A DNA stretch of 64,000 nucleotides from Roseibium sp. (GTDB lineage: Bacteria; Pseudomonadota; Alphaproteobacteria; Rhizobiales; Stappiaceae), in the NCBI GenBank assembly GCA_017643925.1, contig JAEPML010000010.1:62001-126000 (forward strand). Direction: 5' to 3'. The position numbers and the translations under genes are program-made. Below the pieces are notes generated by a model. It made no database searches and was not told the origin of the DNA. It saw only the letters and a program-made list of their open reading frames with translations. Shown in pieces: positions 1-9,377 of the stretch (the first letter of the stretch is position 1; the number at the start of each line of letters is the position of its first letter).

Positions 1-617
1 GCTTTCAGAAGCGTCCCGGCTGCGCGTTCGAAGAAGTAGAGATGCTCGAACGCCTCGGCGATAGTCTGGGCTGCGATGGAGACGCCGTGATTGCCCATGA
101 TCAGCACAGGTTTGTCGCCGAGCGTCTCTGCAATCCGGCGCCCTTCCTCGGCTTCATCCGCCATGCCACCGAACCCGAGATCTATCGCCACTTTGCCGAA
201 GAACCGCGCCGTGTTGAGGTCGATCGGCTTCATGGTCGGGTCTTGCAGGGTTGCCAGGGCCGTCGCGTTGGGTGGATGACAGTGAAACAGCACCCGGGCC
301 TTCGGATTGGTGCGATGAACCGTGCCGTGAATGCACCAGGCCGACGGGTCCGGGGCTTCCTCGCTCTCCATGACACTGTCGTCATTTGCATCCAGCAACA
401 AAAGATCGCTTGCCTTGATTTCCGAAAAATGCCGCCACTTCGGGTTCATCAGGAATTTCGACCCGTCATCGGAAACCGCCGCGCTGAAATGATTGCCAAC
501 GGATTCATTCCAGCCGAATTTGACGGCCATGCGAAACGCCGCGGCAAGGTCTTCCCGCAAGGTTTGCTCGTTGCGTGATTGCGGTGAACTGAGTGGAATA
601 TCGATCGTCAAGCTCAT
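1..617 (-). CDS. Class II aldolase/adducin family protein (3' end off the left edge)
   Basis: The reading frame starts at ATG 617 and stays open to base 1, giving about 205 residues without a stop, so the C-terminus is missing. Visible family marks are an early GNHFS-like segment, the metal-binding HCHPPNA histidines and the late GNHG motif. The family covers fuculose-phosphate-type aldolases, epimerases and decarboxylases that use a divalent metal; the substrate here cannot be told. Its ATG overlaps the TGA of the upstream dioxygenase gene by four bases (ATGA), so the two are probably translationally coupled and act in one catabolic route. A GGGAGG ribosome-binding site lies just before the ATG. 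Confidence 0.85.
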   Translation of the reverse strand, partial: MSLTIDIPLSSPQSRNEQTLREDLAAAFRMAVKFGWNESVGNHFSAAVSDDGSKFLMNPKWRHFSEIKASDLLLLDANDDSVMESEEAPDPSAWCIHGTVHRTNPKARVLFHCHPPNATALATLQDPTMKPIDLNTARFFGKVAIDLGFGGMADEAEEGRRIAETLGDKPVLIMGNHGVSIAAQTIAEAFEHLYFFERAAGTLLK

Positions 618-1744
618 CTGAACCTCCCTTCACCGGACAGCACCCGGTAAGTCGAACGCATCTCACCCCGATCAATGTAACAGCCCCGCAGATGCCGGTC
701 ACCGCTGGTCGCCGTATAGGCTTCCCGGCCATGAACGATCCGGTGATTGTCAAAAACGATACATTCACCTGCGTTAAGGCGAAAGCGCATAACGTATTTT
801 TCGTCCTGCATCATGCGCCCGAAACGACAAAAGGCCGGGTAGTACCGATCCAGATCCCGCTGCGGCAGATCGAAGATGTCTGCCTGATGCTGGCTGATGG
901 TAACGCCGGAAATGTTGCCATATTCATCCAGCTCAATCACCTTCTGCCGCGCTCTCATGTCAAACGAATTATGCTCGCAGTAATAAGGAACCAACGTCTG
1001 GCAAAGCAGTTCGAAATCTTCCGGATGAAGCGCTCGAAAATCTTCCGCAACCGACAGGCCATCGACCAGAAGACTGTTACCGCCCTCTACCGTGTTGGCG
1101 CGGCAATGCAGAAACTGAACGCCCGGTGCGAAGTCTTCCGATGGCAGATCGGTGTGCAGTTCCAGGGCCTTTGACGTAAACGCCAGATTGGTCGGCTCGA
1201 TATGGGTTTTGACTTCGAACACCCGGCCAAAGTAACTCGGGCGGATATGGCCAATCATGTTGGCCGCATCCAGCAGTGCCTCATCCGTATCAGGCAAGCC
1301 GGTAAGAAGAGCAACGCCATCGGTCAACATGGTCTCGATCCAGCGTCGTATATGGTCCTTGCTGCTGTCGAGGTCAGAAAAGGCAAATCTGTCCATTGCT
1401 TCGTAGTGGTTGGAAAACCAGGGTAAGCGTCTGAGGTTCGCGGTGTCCGGCCGTTTGCCGCCGGATGCATAAGCTCTCAGGAACTCGAGGGGATAGCTGC
1501 TTGAATGAGCGCCGTTTTTCCAGCGTACTTCAAGCCGGTCGTTCACGACTGTAGCCTGTTCAGCGCGTGGGTTTCCTGGTTCGGAAAAAATGTCGAAGAC
1601 CCGTTCGCGCGTTTGTTGGTCAAAGGACGACGGACAATTGTCGCGCAGCCAGAAGTAATTGAAATAGGCTGTTTTCCCGTCAAACAATGGCACATTCAGG
1701 CCCGCATCCTCCAAGATCACTCCAGATTCACCGGTGCCGAGCAT
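614..1744 (-). CDS. TauD/gamma-butyrobetaine hydroxylase-like Fe(II)/2-oxoglutarate dioxygenase
   Basis: About 376 residues. An N-terminal GBBH-like domain (FNYFWLRDNC segment) is followed by a TauD-type double-stranded beta-helix. The iron ligands are seen as H-x-D in ELHTDLPSED and the distal histidine in DNHRIVHGREAY, with the 2-oxoglutarate-binding arginine expected just downstream. Members hydroxylate gamma-butyrobetaine, trimethyllysine or related compounds; the substrate here is not determined. The start at 1744 has a GGAG about seven bases upstream, while an in-frame ATG at 1759 has none. It is divergent from the LysR gene at 1911 and coupled to the aldolase gene downstream. Confidence 0.85.
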   Translation of the reverse strand: MLGTGESGVILEDAGLNVPLFDGKTAYFNYFWLRDNCPSSFDQQTRERVFDIFSEPGNPRAEQATVVNDRLEVRWKNGAHSSSYPLEFLRAYASGGKRPDTANLRRLPWFSNHYEAMDRFAFSDLDSSKDHIRRWIETMLTDGVALLTGLPDTDEALLDAANMIGHIRPSYFGRVFEVKTHIEPTNLAFTSKALELHTDLPSEDFAPGVQFLHCRANTVEGGNSLLVDGLSVAEDFRALHPEDFELLCQTLVPYYCEHNSFDMRARQKVIELDEYGNISGVTISQHQADIFDLPQRDLDRYYPAFCRFGRMMQDEKYVMRFRLNAGECIVFDNHRIVHGREAYTATSGDRHLRGCYIDRGEMRSTYRVLSGEGRFR

Positions 1745-1875
1745 TATCCCACTCCACATAGCTTAAACAGATCGAAGCCAGCAGCGTCGACAAACCACCG
1801 CATCAACATGCTCACTCCTTTGTATTTGCTGGAAAATGCGCTTGTAATTCCGATTTGAAAAGACGATAAAATCCG

Positions 1876-1906
1876 AAGTTAACTTTAGAAAAAACTAAAC
1901 TTAATT
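1876..1906. promoter_or_regulatory. Imperfect dyad upstream of the LysR gene, probable operator
   Basis: The core is TTTAG (1884-1888), six A residues, then CTAAA (1895-1899). The arms continue outward with TTAA on both sides and only a few mismatches. It sits directly before the LysR start and in the divergent gap to the dioxygenase gene, where LysR-type proteins normally bind. Binding is inferred. Confidence 0.45.
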
Positions 1907-1910
1907 CCTC

Positions 1911-2825
1911 ATGAAACGTCTCCCTCCTCTTCGGCTTCTAAATGTTTTTGAAACCGTGCAAAGCGCAGGAAGCGTGAAAAGGGCAGCGGCCGAGCTCAAC
2001 GTTTCTCTTTCCGCAGTCAGCCAATCGCTCAGGCAGCTGGAGGACCATATCGGATCGCCACTGTTCGACCGCTCCACACGCCCTGCCGGACTGACGGACG
2101 CCGGACGCATACTCTTGAAAGCCGTAACCGAAAACCGGGCAAGGTTGACGGAGGCGCTGAACGACATTGGCGACTTGAGCAATGCACCGGAAAATTCGGT
2201 CACCATTGCCTGCACGGTTGGCTTCGCGACCTACTGGCTGATGCCAAGACTGGAAGCTTTTTATCTGGATCACCCGGATATCGTCGTCAATGTTCAGACC
2301 ACGGCGCAGGAAGTGCCGCAAATGTCTGCAGGAACCGACATTGCCATGCGGTTCGGCGACGGTCGCTGGAGGGACGGAGAGGTTGAACATCTCTTCGACG
2401 AATTCATTGAACCCGTCTGGTCGCCCGCACTTGCAAACCGTCTTGAATCTGCCGGCGACACGCTCGCTTCAGCCTACCTCATACATGTCGAGTTTCCGGA
2501 CCCGAACTGGGTCACCTGGCCGGAATATTTCGACCAAACCGGACAAAAGCCCGCAGGCTCGGCTCGGGGTCTCAGGTTCTCAAATTATGTACAGGCGGCT
2601 CAGGCGGCCCTCTCCGGCCATGGCATCATGCTCGGTTGGCGCTCCACCAACGGTGATCATATGGAAAAAGGCCTTCTGATTCCCGTCGGCCTGCCAGTCA
2701 TGCACTCGAAAAGCAGTTTTTACGTCACGCTTTCACAGCAAAGCAGACGCCCCGACACTGCACGGATCGTGATTGAATGGATGAAGGCCAAGGCTGAAAC
2801 AAGCTCTGCAGGACAGACCCCTTAG
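1911..2825 (+). CDS. LysR-family transcriptional regulator (GcvA-like)
   Basis: A protein of 304 residues, the normal LysR length. The winged helix-turn-helix covers about residues 5-65 (the segment VKRAAAELNVSLSAVSQSL carries the recognition helix). A periplasmic-binding-like effector domain follows from about residue 90. The short N-terminus and the WPEYF segment resemble the GcvA subgroup. It is transcribed away from the dioxygenase/aldolase pair, so it is probably their regulator. The effector is unknown. The ATG at 1911 follows an AT-rich leader with no strong ribosome-binding site. Confidence 0.85.
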   Translation: MKRLPPLRLLNVFETVQSAGSVKRAAAELNVSLSAVSQSLRQLEDHIGSPLFDRSTRPAGLTDAGRILLKAVTENRARLTEALNDIGDLSNAPENSVTIACTVGFATYWLMPRLEAFYLDHPDIVVNVQTTAQEVPQMSAGTDIAMRFGDGRWRDGEVEHLFDEFIEPVWSPALANRLESAGDTLASAYLIHVEFPDPNWVTWPEYFDQTGQKPAGSARGLRFSNYVQAAQAALSGHGIMLGWRSTNGDHMEKGLLIPVGLPVMHSKSSFYVTLSQQSRRPDTARIVIEWMKAKAETSSAGQTP

Positions 2826-2911
2826 GGCACTTGGCAGCAAGAAGTCCGACCGCGTGCGATCCGGCCTCAATCCTACTTTGGAGATCGCGCCCAAATGCAG
2901 CGGGAAAAATT

Positions 2912-3050
2912 CAAGCTGGCAACAAACACCGTCGTGTGAAAGAAAAGTCACGGGTCGTGGGCTCCTGAAGTCAAGACGCGTCCGTTCTGGAAACCAATGG
3001 ATCCCCGGTCACGCTGCGCTTGCAGGGGATGACCGCCTTGGTGTTGGCGA
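2912..3050. repeat. Long direct repeat, copy 1, with embedded REP-like unit
   Basis: This segment recurs 311 bases downstream at 3223-3361 in constant register. The best-conserved part is 2953-3029, where only a few bases differ from copy 2. Its end, read on the minus strand, has the form GGTCATCCCC...GGGGATCCATT, the same as the unit at 3194-3224. It lies in the 759-base gap between the LysR and TetR genes, where I see no convincing gene. Confidence 0.75.
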
Positions 3051-3193
3051 AAGCCGAAAACAACAACCACGCAAGGTAGGGTTCCATAACCTCTGTTGTG
3101 TGGGTTCCTTTGTCTGCAATCCACACCAGGAACGGCGCCCATTTGAGAGGCCCATCACAACGTGAAAGTACTCCTCCGCTACACAGAACTCGG

Positions 3194-3224
3194 GTCATCC
3201 CCGACTTGATCGGGGATCCATTCC
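3194..3224 (+). repeat. REP-like palindromic unit
   Basis: The unit reads GGTCATCCCCGA, a short loop, then TCGGGGATCC. CCCCGA and TCGGGG are inverted repeats able to form a hairpin. It faces opposite to the related units in the two flanking long repeats, giving an alternating BIME-like arrangement. Such extragenic palindromes are common in alphaproteobacterial genomes. Confidence 0.6.
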
Positions 3225-3361
3225 AGCTAACGACAAACACAGTCGTTTGAAAACAAAGTCACTGGCCGTGGGCTCCTGAAGTCAAGACGCGTCCGCTCTG
3301 GAAACCAATGGATCCACGGTCACGCTGCGCTTACAGGGGGTGGCCACAGCAGGTTTGGCGA
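3223..3361. repeat. Long direct repeat, copy 2
   Basis: Second copy of the segment at 2912-3050, at a constant offset of 311 bases. The core at 3264-3340 is nearly identical to copy 1 and similarity fades toward the edges. No open frame runs through both copies in a way that suggests protein conservation. Confidence 0.75.
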
Positions 3362-3489
3362 ATGCAGGGAATGCCCTGTTCTGTCGGACGTTGTTCATTC
3401 GTTTGAGACTGGGTCAACCAGGCAAAAGCCGTTGCCTCCCCGACACAAACGACCCACCTGCCAATAACGATTAACACCAAAAAATTCTC

Positions 3490-3544
3490 TTGACCTCTCC
3501 GGTCACGGGTGTCATAACCACGCCCGAACCGTACGGTACGGTTC
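3490..3544 (+). promoter_or_regulatory. Promoter and palindromic operator of the TetR gene
   Basis: A TTGACC -35 box (3490-3495), a 17-base gap and CATAAC (3513-3518) form a plausible sigma-70 promoter. The expected start point falls at the edge of a perfect 9-1-9 palindrome, GAACCGTAC-G-GTACGGTTC (3526-3544). The palindrome ends 40 bases before the TetR ATG. TetR proteins typically bind such dyads and repress themselves; that this one does so is inferred. Confidence 0.6.
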
Positions 3545-3584
3545 ACCCAATCAGATCCTTCAAAACCGACCAAGTCCTGAAGAC

Positions 3585-4235
3585 ATGCCCGCAGCTGCTT
3601 TTGACATCGCCACTTCCCGCCCGGACGCCGCGCCCGAGTTTTCGCCGCGCCAGCAAGTGGTGTTGCAGCACGCGCTGACATTGCTGGTCGAAGGGGGGGA
3701 GAAGGCGCTGACCACAGCCGGTCTGGCCCGCACGGCTTCCTGCTCCAAGGAAAGTCTTTACAAGTGGTTCGGAGACAGGGATGGCCTCCTGGCAGCTGTT
3801 GTCGCCTACCAGGCCAGCCAGGTGCAATTTCCGTCGGAAGCCGGTGCGACAGCAGATGCAGCGACGTTCAAGGCGCATGTCACGGCCTTTGTCGAGGCGT
3901 TGCTCGGCGTGCTCTTTTCCGAAACGTCCCTGGCGCTCAACCGGCTCTCCATCGGTCAGTCCAACACAAATTCCAACCGGCTTGGCCAGCTGCTTCTGGT
4001 GCGCGGCAAGCACATGATTTCCGCCCGTGCCCGCACCATGCTGGAAAGCGGCCGGCACCATGGACTGTTGAAATTCGACAATGCCGAGGACGCCTATCAG
4101 GTGCTGTATGGCCTCGCCCTGCGCGACGTGCATATTCGTCTGCTCCTGGGCGAAGCCGCCAGCCCGGCCGAAAAGGATCTGAAATCGCAGGCTGAAACAG
4201 CCGTTGACCGCTTTTACCAGCTGTTCGGGGCATAG
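3585..4235 (+). CDS. TetR/AcrR-family transcriptional regulator
   Basis: A protein of 216 residues. The N-terminal helix-turn-helix lies around residues 45-70 (TTAGLARTASCSKESLYKWF), and a helical ligand-binding C-terminal half follows, as usual for the family. The KWFGDRDGLL segment is the typical third-helix/linker signature. It lies directly upstream of ilvC on the same strand with a gap of about 100 bases. Whether it regulates ilvC or only itself cannot be told. The perfect palindrome at 3526-3544 is its likely operator. Confidence 0.85.
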   Translation: MPAAAFDIATSRPDAAPEFSPRQQVVLQHALTLLVEGGEKALTTAGLARTASCSKESLYKWFGDRDGLLAAVVAYQASQVQFPSEAGATADAATFKAHVTAFVEALLGVLFSETSLALNRLSIGQSNTNSNRLGQLLLVRGKHMISARARTMLESGRHHGLLKFDNAEDAYQVLYGLALRDVHIRLLLGEAASPAEKDLKSQAETAVDRFYQLFGA

Positions 4236-4286
4236 ACCGGAACAGAGGGTCCACTGGGGAACACCAGAAACAACAAGACCGGGTAA

Positions 4287-5354
<1,068 letters not shown>

Positions 5355-5376
5355 GCCTCGGCATACCCGAAACACG

Positions 5377-5407
5377 AAAGCCCCGCTCATCCGAGTGGGG
5401 CTTTTTC
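5377..5407 (+). terminator. Rho-independent terminator of ilvC
   Basis: A 12-bp stem, AAAGCCCCGCTC with GAGTGGGGCTTT (one G-U pair), has an ATCC loop and ends in a run of five T, 22 bases after the ilvC stop. Confidence 0.9.
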
Positions 5408-5428
5408 TGTTTCAGCGGCAAATTGATG

Positions 5429-8400
5429 TCAGTCGGAAGACACCCTGAATTTCTCCGGTATCTCAAGTTCCAGCGACTGGTGGGCAACTTTGAGACGCTT
5501 CAGGGCGGCGAAGGCCGGGTAGCTCTGATAGTCGCCTGCTCTTTGATAATAGGTGATCGCTCGCTCCAGATCCTTGGGCAGGAAAACACCCTCTTCAAGA
5601 ATGGAGGCCATGTAGAAGAGCCCGTCGATGTCGCCCTGTTCGGCGGTTTCGCCAATGAGCGCGAGGCCCTCGTCAACGTCTTGCTCAACGCCGAAGCCGT
5701 GGAGCAGCATCCAGCCGAGATTCGCCCGGGCCTGCACGGACCCGTAGGCAGCAAGCTGACGGAATATGGCGACGGCTTCTTTCTGATCTTTTCGAAGGCC
5801 AGCGCCGTCGCGCATCAGTTTGGCAAGTTCAATCGAACCGAGATGGAAATCGTCTTCCGCATTCAGCCGGTGCAAGCGCGCAGCGGCGTCCAAGTCTGAT
5901 TTCACTCCGATGCCGAACTGGTAATGCCAGGCGGCATAAAGACGCGCATAGGGTTCCCCGAGCTCTGCACTGCGCAAGTAATGCTCCTGTGCAAGTTCAT
6001 AGTCCGGTTTCCCGTTGCCGCCGTAATAGTCGAAATCACCGGCGGCGAGCTCGCCAAGAGCCGGATTGAATGCGGTGATCCGATTGAACAGCGTCTCGGC
6101 TTCGACCGGGTTCCGCACAGTGCCCCGTCCTCGCAACTTGGCGCTGCCCAGAATGAAGTGACCAAAGGCGTCACCCTGGCCAGAAGCCCTTTCCAACCAC
6201 CTGACGCCTTCCTCCCAATCGTTGCTTTCCGCCTCGCCTGGCAGCAACAGGAGGGTCCCCAATGACACCTGCGCATTGGCATCGCCGGCCTCGGCGGCCT
6301 TCAAAAGCCACTGCCTTCCAAGTTGCGGATCCCTTTTGCCGATCAACCCCCAGGCATAGGCATCACCGAGAAGAAACATCGCACGAACGCTGCCTCGCTC
6401 CGCCGCGTCGGTCAGGTAGGTGAGCGCGTCCTCCCAATTGGCGCCCTCGATCTTGCCGTTGATATGAAGCCATCCAAGGACATATCCGGCATCCCTGTGC
6501 CCCAGACGAAGCGACTTGCGTCCGTAATACTCCGACCTGGCATAGTCCAACCCGACAGGACTGCTCGTCAGGGCCTCGGAAAGAACGTAGGCGGCATCGG
6601 CATGGCCGGCAGCGGCCATGTTTTCGAGTGTCTCGATCGCTGCCTTCTTGTTGCTGCCCGGAAGTTCACCCCACATCTCGAGTTCCGCAAGGCGCAGTTT
6701 CGCAAACGGGTTTGCCTCCGCCGTGACGCGATACCAGAGCGCGACCTTGGCGCGATCCTGTGATCGCATGTTTTTGCTATCGTACGAATAGGCCAGCTGG
6801 AGTGCCGCCGCAGAAATCCCCCTGTTGGCGGCCCGCTCGAGCAGAGCTCGCTGCTCGTCTCTCGTTTCATGATAATCGGACTTCAGCATCAGGACCTGGG
6901 CCAGCGCCAGCGGTGCCACGTCGAGCGGATGCTTGACATCAAGGACCTTGCGCAAATGGATTTCCGCCTGTTCGAGGTCCTGTGGAAAGATGATGCCGTT
7001 GGCATAAGCAATACCAAGAAAGAGGTCGCGCTCCTGCTGTGGTCTTGAATAGACAGTTCCGCTGGTCTCGACCTTGATCAACTGCGACAGGGGTTCGAGC
7101 GCGGACAGTGGCTGGGCCTGTGAAATCGCGACAAGTTCTTCGATACCGGAGAAATAGTTGGCGCCTTCGACGTGTCCCAAGATGTGCATCTTTGCCCACT
7201 TGACGGAAGCGTCCAGATTGCCGTCATTGGCAGCGACACGCAGGAGAAACGCAGCTTTCTCGATATCCCGTTCCACGAGCTTCAAGGCCGCTTCATAGGC
7301 CGCCTCGGCATCACCCAGTTCCCCGGCCCTGATCTGCCACTTGAGCGCGGTTTCGGCATTCTGTTTCACTGCGCGCCCGTTCGCATACATGTAGGCAAGG
7401 CGCTGAACTGCGTAGAGATTGTCGCCGCTGGCGGCGATCTCATAGTTCTTGGCCGCCTTCTTGATCCGCCTGCCGCCGCCAAGATATTCTTCCTGCATGT
7501 AGCCGAGATAGGCTGCTGCCATCGTGTGCCCTTTTTCGGCGGCCTTCTTGAAAAACTTTCTGGACTGCTTCAGGTCTTCCGCGACCCACTCGCCATTGAA
7601 ATAGGCAAGCCCCAGCGCCGCGGTTCCACCATCGTCGCCAATTTCATCCGACTTGCGGAAGTGATCCATCGCGACTGCAAAATCGTGACCACTCCAACCC
7701 GTGTTTGTATGCAGCAGACCAAGATCGAGATAGGCAGACTCGTTCCCCTTCTCTAGAGCCGTGTTATAGAGCTCCAGGGCCCGGTCAAAGTCCTGTGCGA
7801 CGCCCGTGCCATCTTCGTAAAAACCGCCCAGAGACAACATGGCATCAGTGCTGCCGAGATCGACGGCGCGCTGATACCAGTAGATGGCATCCACGGGATC
7901 TGCCGCCACGCCGAGGCCACGGTCATACATGTCCGCAAGAGCATTGATGGCGGCGACATAATCCCTCTCGGCCGCCTTCAATAGCAAACGTCGCCCCCTG
8001 TCGACATCGAGACCGGCAAGTTCGGACCCATCGACGAGCGCAATACCGAGCTCGGTCAATGCAAAATTGTCGCCTTCCTCTGCTGCTTCCTCGTAGAGTG
8101 CGAGCGCGTTCGCGAGATCCTGCTCCACGCCATGCCCTTCGGCATAGAGCCAGCCCAGATAGCCGAGAGCGCGTGGAAACCGTTCCGTTTCGAGAGCTTT
8201 CTGATAGTGACGGGCCGCCTTGACATAGTCCTGATCGACACCGTGTCCCTGCTCGAATGCCAATCCGAGAGAGACGTCTGCAAAGGCATATCCAAGGCCG
8301 AGCGCTTTTTCATAAAGCGCAAAGCCGCGCTTGGCGTCCGGTTCAACACCAAGCCCCCAATAATACATGGTGCCAAGGTGATGAGTTCCGCACGGATCGC

Positions 8401-9157
8401 CGGCGTCCGCAGCCTGGCTGTAGTACCGGACGGCTTTCTCCAGGTCACGCGTCCCCAGTTCACCCAATTCATGCATCAGACCAAGGCTGGTCCACCCACC
8501 CGGGAAACCGTTGTCACCGGCCTGCTGATAAAGTCGCGCAGCTTCCTGCAGGTCCACCTTGGTGCCGCGCCCTGCACCGTGAAGGTACCCAAGCGATGCC
8601 GTTGCCTGGGCGGAACCGCCCCGGCTCGCCCACTGGATCCAGAAGAAAGCCTGCCCGTCATGCTGGCGGATACCTAGTCCTTCCAGATACATGTATCCAA
8701 GCCGCAAGCCGCTCCAGATGTCTCCGAAATCGGCACCCTGCTGGTAGAGCCTGACCGCTTTCTTGTAGTCCTTGTCTCCAGCCAGGCCCATCTCGTAGTA
8801 ATAACCGAGCTGAGCTTTTGCCCAGGGGAAACCAAGGCGCTCGGACCTTTCGAAATACGAAAACGCCTTCTTGTAATCCGGTTCCCACAGGTTTGAGTTC
8901 TCATAAGCCAAGCCGAGCCGGTACAGGTCTTCCGGATCTCCAGCTGCTTCGCGCGCGAGCAGGGCTTCCAGTTCCTGCGCATCCGGGAGGCTGCCTTCAT
9001 AGTGTCGCTGCGCGCGATCTGCCCCCGCCGTCGCCAGGTTCTCGTTGTTCAGCTGCCACAGTCGCTCGTTACCATCCGGCTCGCTCCCGGCAGCCATCGC
9101 GTGGCTGATGGTTACGAAAAGGGATGCAAATACAATTAAATAATCAAGAACCTTCAT
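5429..9157 (-). CDS. Large exported Sel1-repeat (SLR/TPR-like) protein
   Basis: About 1242 residues. A signal peptide covers roughly residues 1-23 (hydrophobic VLDYLIVFASLFVTI, likely cut near AMA). Almost all of the rest is Sel1-like repeats of about 36 residues, roughly thirty copies, recognisable by A-x-x-x-LG-x-x-Y-x-x-G and DY-x-KA patterns. Sel1 proteins are alpha-helical solenoids that act as binding scaffolds, often in cell-envelope, secretion or symbiosis signalling; no enzymatic domain is seen. The ATG at 9157 follows GGAAG; a TTG lies one codon upstream. It forms a same-strand pair with the Sel1 gene at 9378-10622. The partner is unknown. Confidence 0.85.
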   Translation of the reverse strand: MKVLDYLIVFASLFVTISHAMAAGSEPDGNERLWQLNNENLATAGADRAQRHYEGSLPDAQELEALLAREAAGDPEDLYRLGLAYENSNLWEPDYKKAFSYFERSERLGFPWAKAQLGYYYEMGLAGDKDYKKAVRLYQQGADFGDIWSGLRLGYMYLEGLGIRQHDGQAFFWIQWASRGGSAQATASLGYLHGAGRGTKVDLQEAARLYQQAGDNGFPGGWTSLGLMHELGELGTRDLEKAVRYYSQAADAGDPCGTHHLGTMYYWGLGVEPDAKRGFALYEKALGLGYAFADVSLGLAFEQGHGVDQDYVKAARHYQKALETERFPRALGYLGWLYAEGHGVEQDLANALALYEEAAEEGDNFALTELGIALVDGSELAGLDVDRGRRLLLKAAERDYVAAINALADMYDRGLGVAADPVDAIYWYQRAVDLGSTDAMLSLGGFYEDGTGVAQDFDRALELYNTALEKGNESAYLDLGLLHTNTGWSGHDFAVAMDHFRKSDEIGDDGGTAALGLAYFNGEWVAEDLKQSRKFFKKAAEKGHTMAAAYLGYMQEEYLGGGRRIKKAAKNYEIAASGDNLYAVQRLAYMYANGRAVKQNAETALKWQIRAGELGDAEAAYEAALKLVERDIEKAAFLLRVAANDGNLDASVKWAKMHILGHVEGANYFSGIEELVAISQAQPLSALEPLSQLIKVETSGTVYSRPQQERDLFLGIAYANGIIFPQDLEQAEIHLRKVLDVKHPLDVAPLALAQVLMLKSDYHETRDEQRALLERAANRGISAAALQLAYSYDSKNMRSQDRAKVALWYRVTAEANPFAKLRLAELEMWGELPGSNKKAAIETLENMAAAGHADAAYVLSEALTSSPVGLDYARSEYYGRKSLRLGHRDAGYVLGWLHINGKIEGANWEDALTYLTDAAERGSVRAMFLLGDAYAWGLIGKRDPQLGRQWLLKAAEAGDANAQVSLGTLLLLPGEAESNDWEEGVRWLERASGQGDAFGHFILGSAKLRGRGTVRNPVEAETLFNRITAFNPALGELAAGDFDYYGGNGKPDYELAQEHYLRSAELGEPYARLYAAWHYQFGIGVKSDLDAAARLHRLNAEDDFHLGSIELAKLMRDGAGLRKDQKEAVAIFRQLAAYGSVQARANLGWMLLHGFGVEQDVDEGLALIGETAEQGDIDGLFYMASILEEGVFLPKDLERAITYYQRAGDYQSYPAFAALKRLKVAHQSLELEIPEKFRVSSD

Positions 9158-9341
9158 CAAACTTCCAGATCAGTCCGTCTTCCCACCAGGCACCGGGTTC
9201 CTGCTGCAGCCACAGAGGCCGGCCCATATTCGCGTCTTCAATTGACGCGCAAGGTATCTCCCACAAGACCCTGTTATTTCTTACAGGTTGCAGCTGCGCA
9301 AAACAACTCCTGCAACGGGAGGTGCGATCAGCACAAATCAC
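9144..9341 (-). CDS. Possible small tryptophan-rich ORF between the Sel1 genes
   Basis: An open frame of up to 65 codons with a GTG start at 9341. The C-terminal half is rich in tryptophan (LWLQQEPGAWWEDGLIW). The N-terminal half has a CRSC motif, and a further C-V-I-C would appear if translation began slightly upstream. The stop overlaps the first bases of the large Sel1 gene, so coupling is possible. The frame is also in register with the upstream Sel1 gene just after that gene's TGA. There is no clear ribosome-binding site and no family is recognised, so this could be non-coding. Confidence 0.3.
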   Translation of the reverse strand: MICADRTSRCRSCFAQLQPVRNNRVLWEIPCASIEDANMGRPLWLQQEPGAWWEDGLIWKFDEGS

Positions 9342-9377
9342 ACAGTCGATGTGATCCGATCGAGAGAATTCTTCAGT

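Noticed and set aside
2971..3240. An 89-codon minus-strand ORF across the repeat region
   Set aside because: It is read through the REP-like units (NGSPIKSGMTR type translation), a known source of false genes in alphaproteobacteria.
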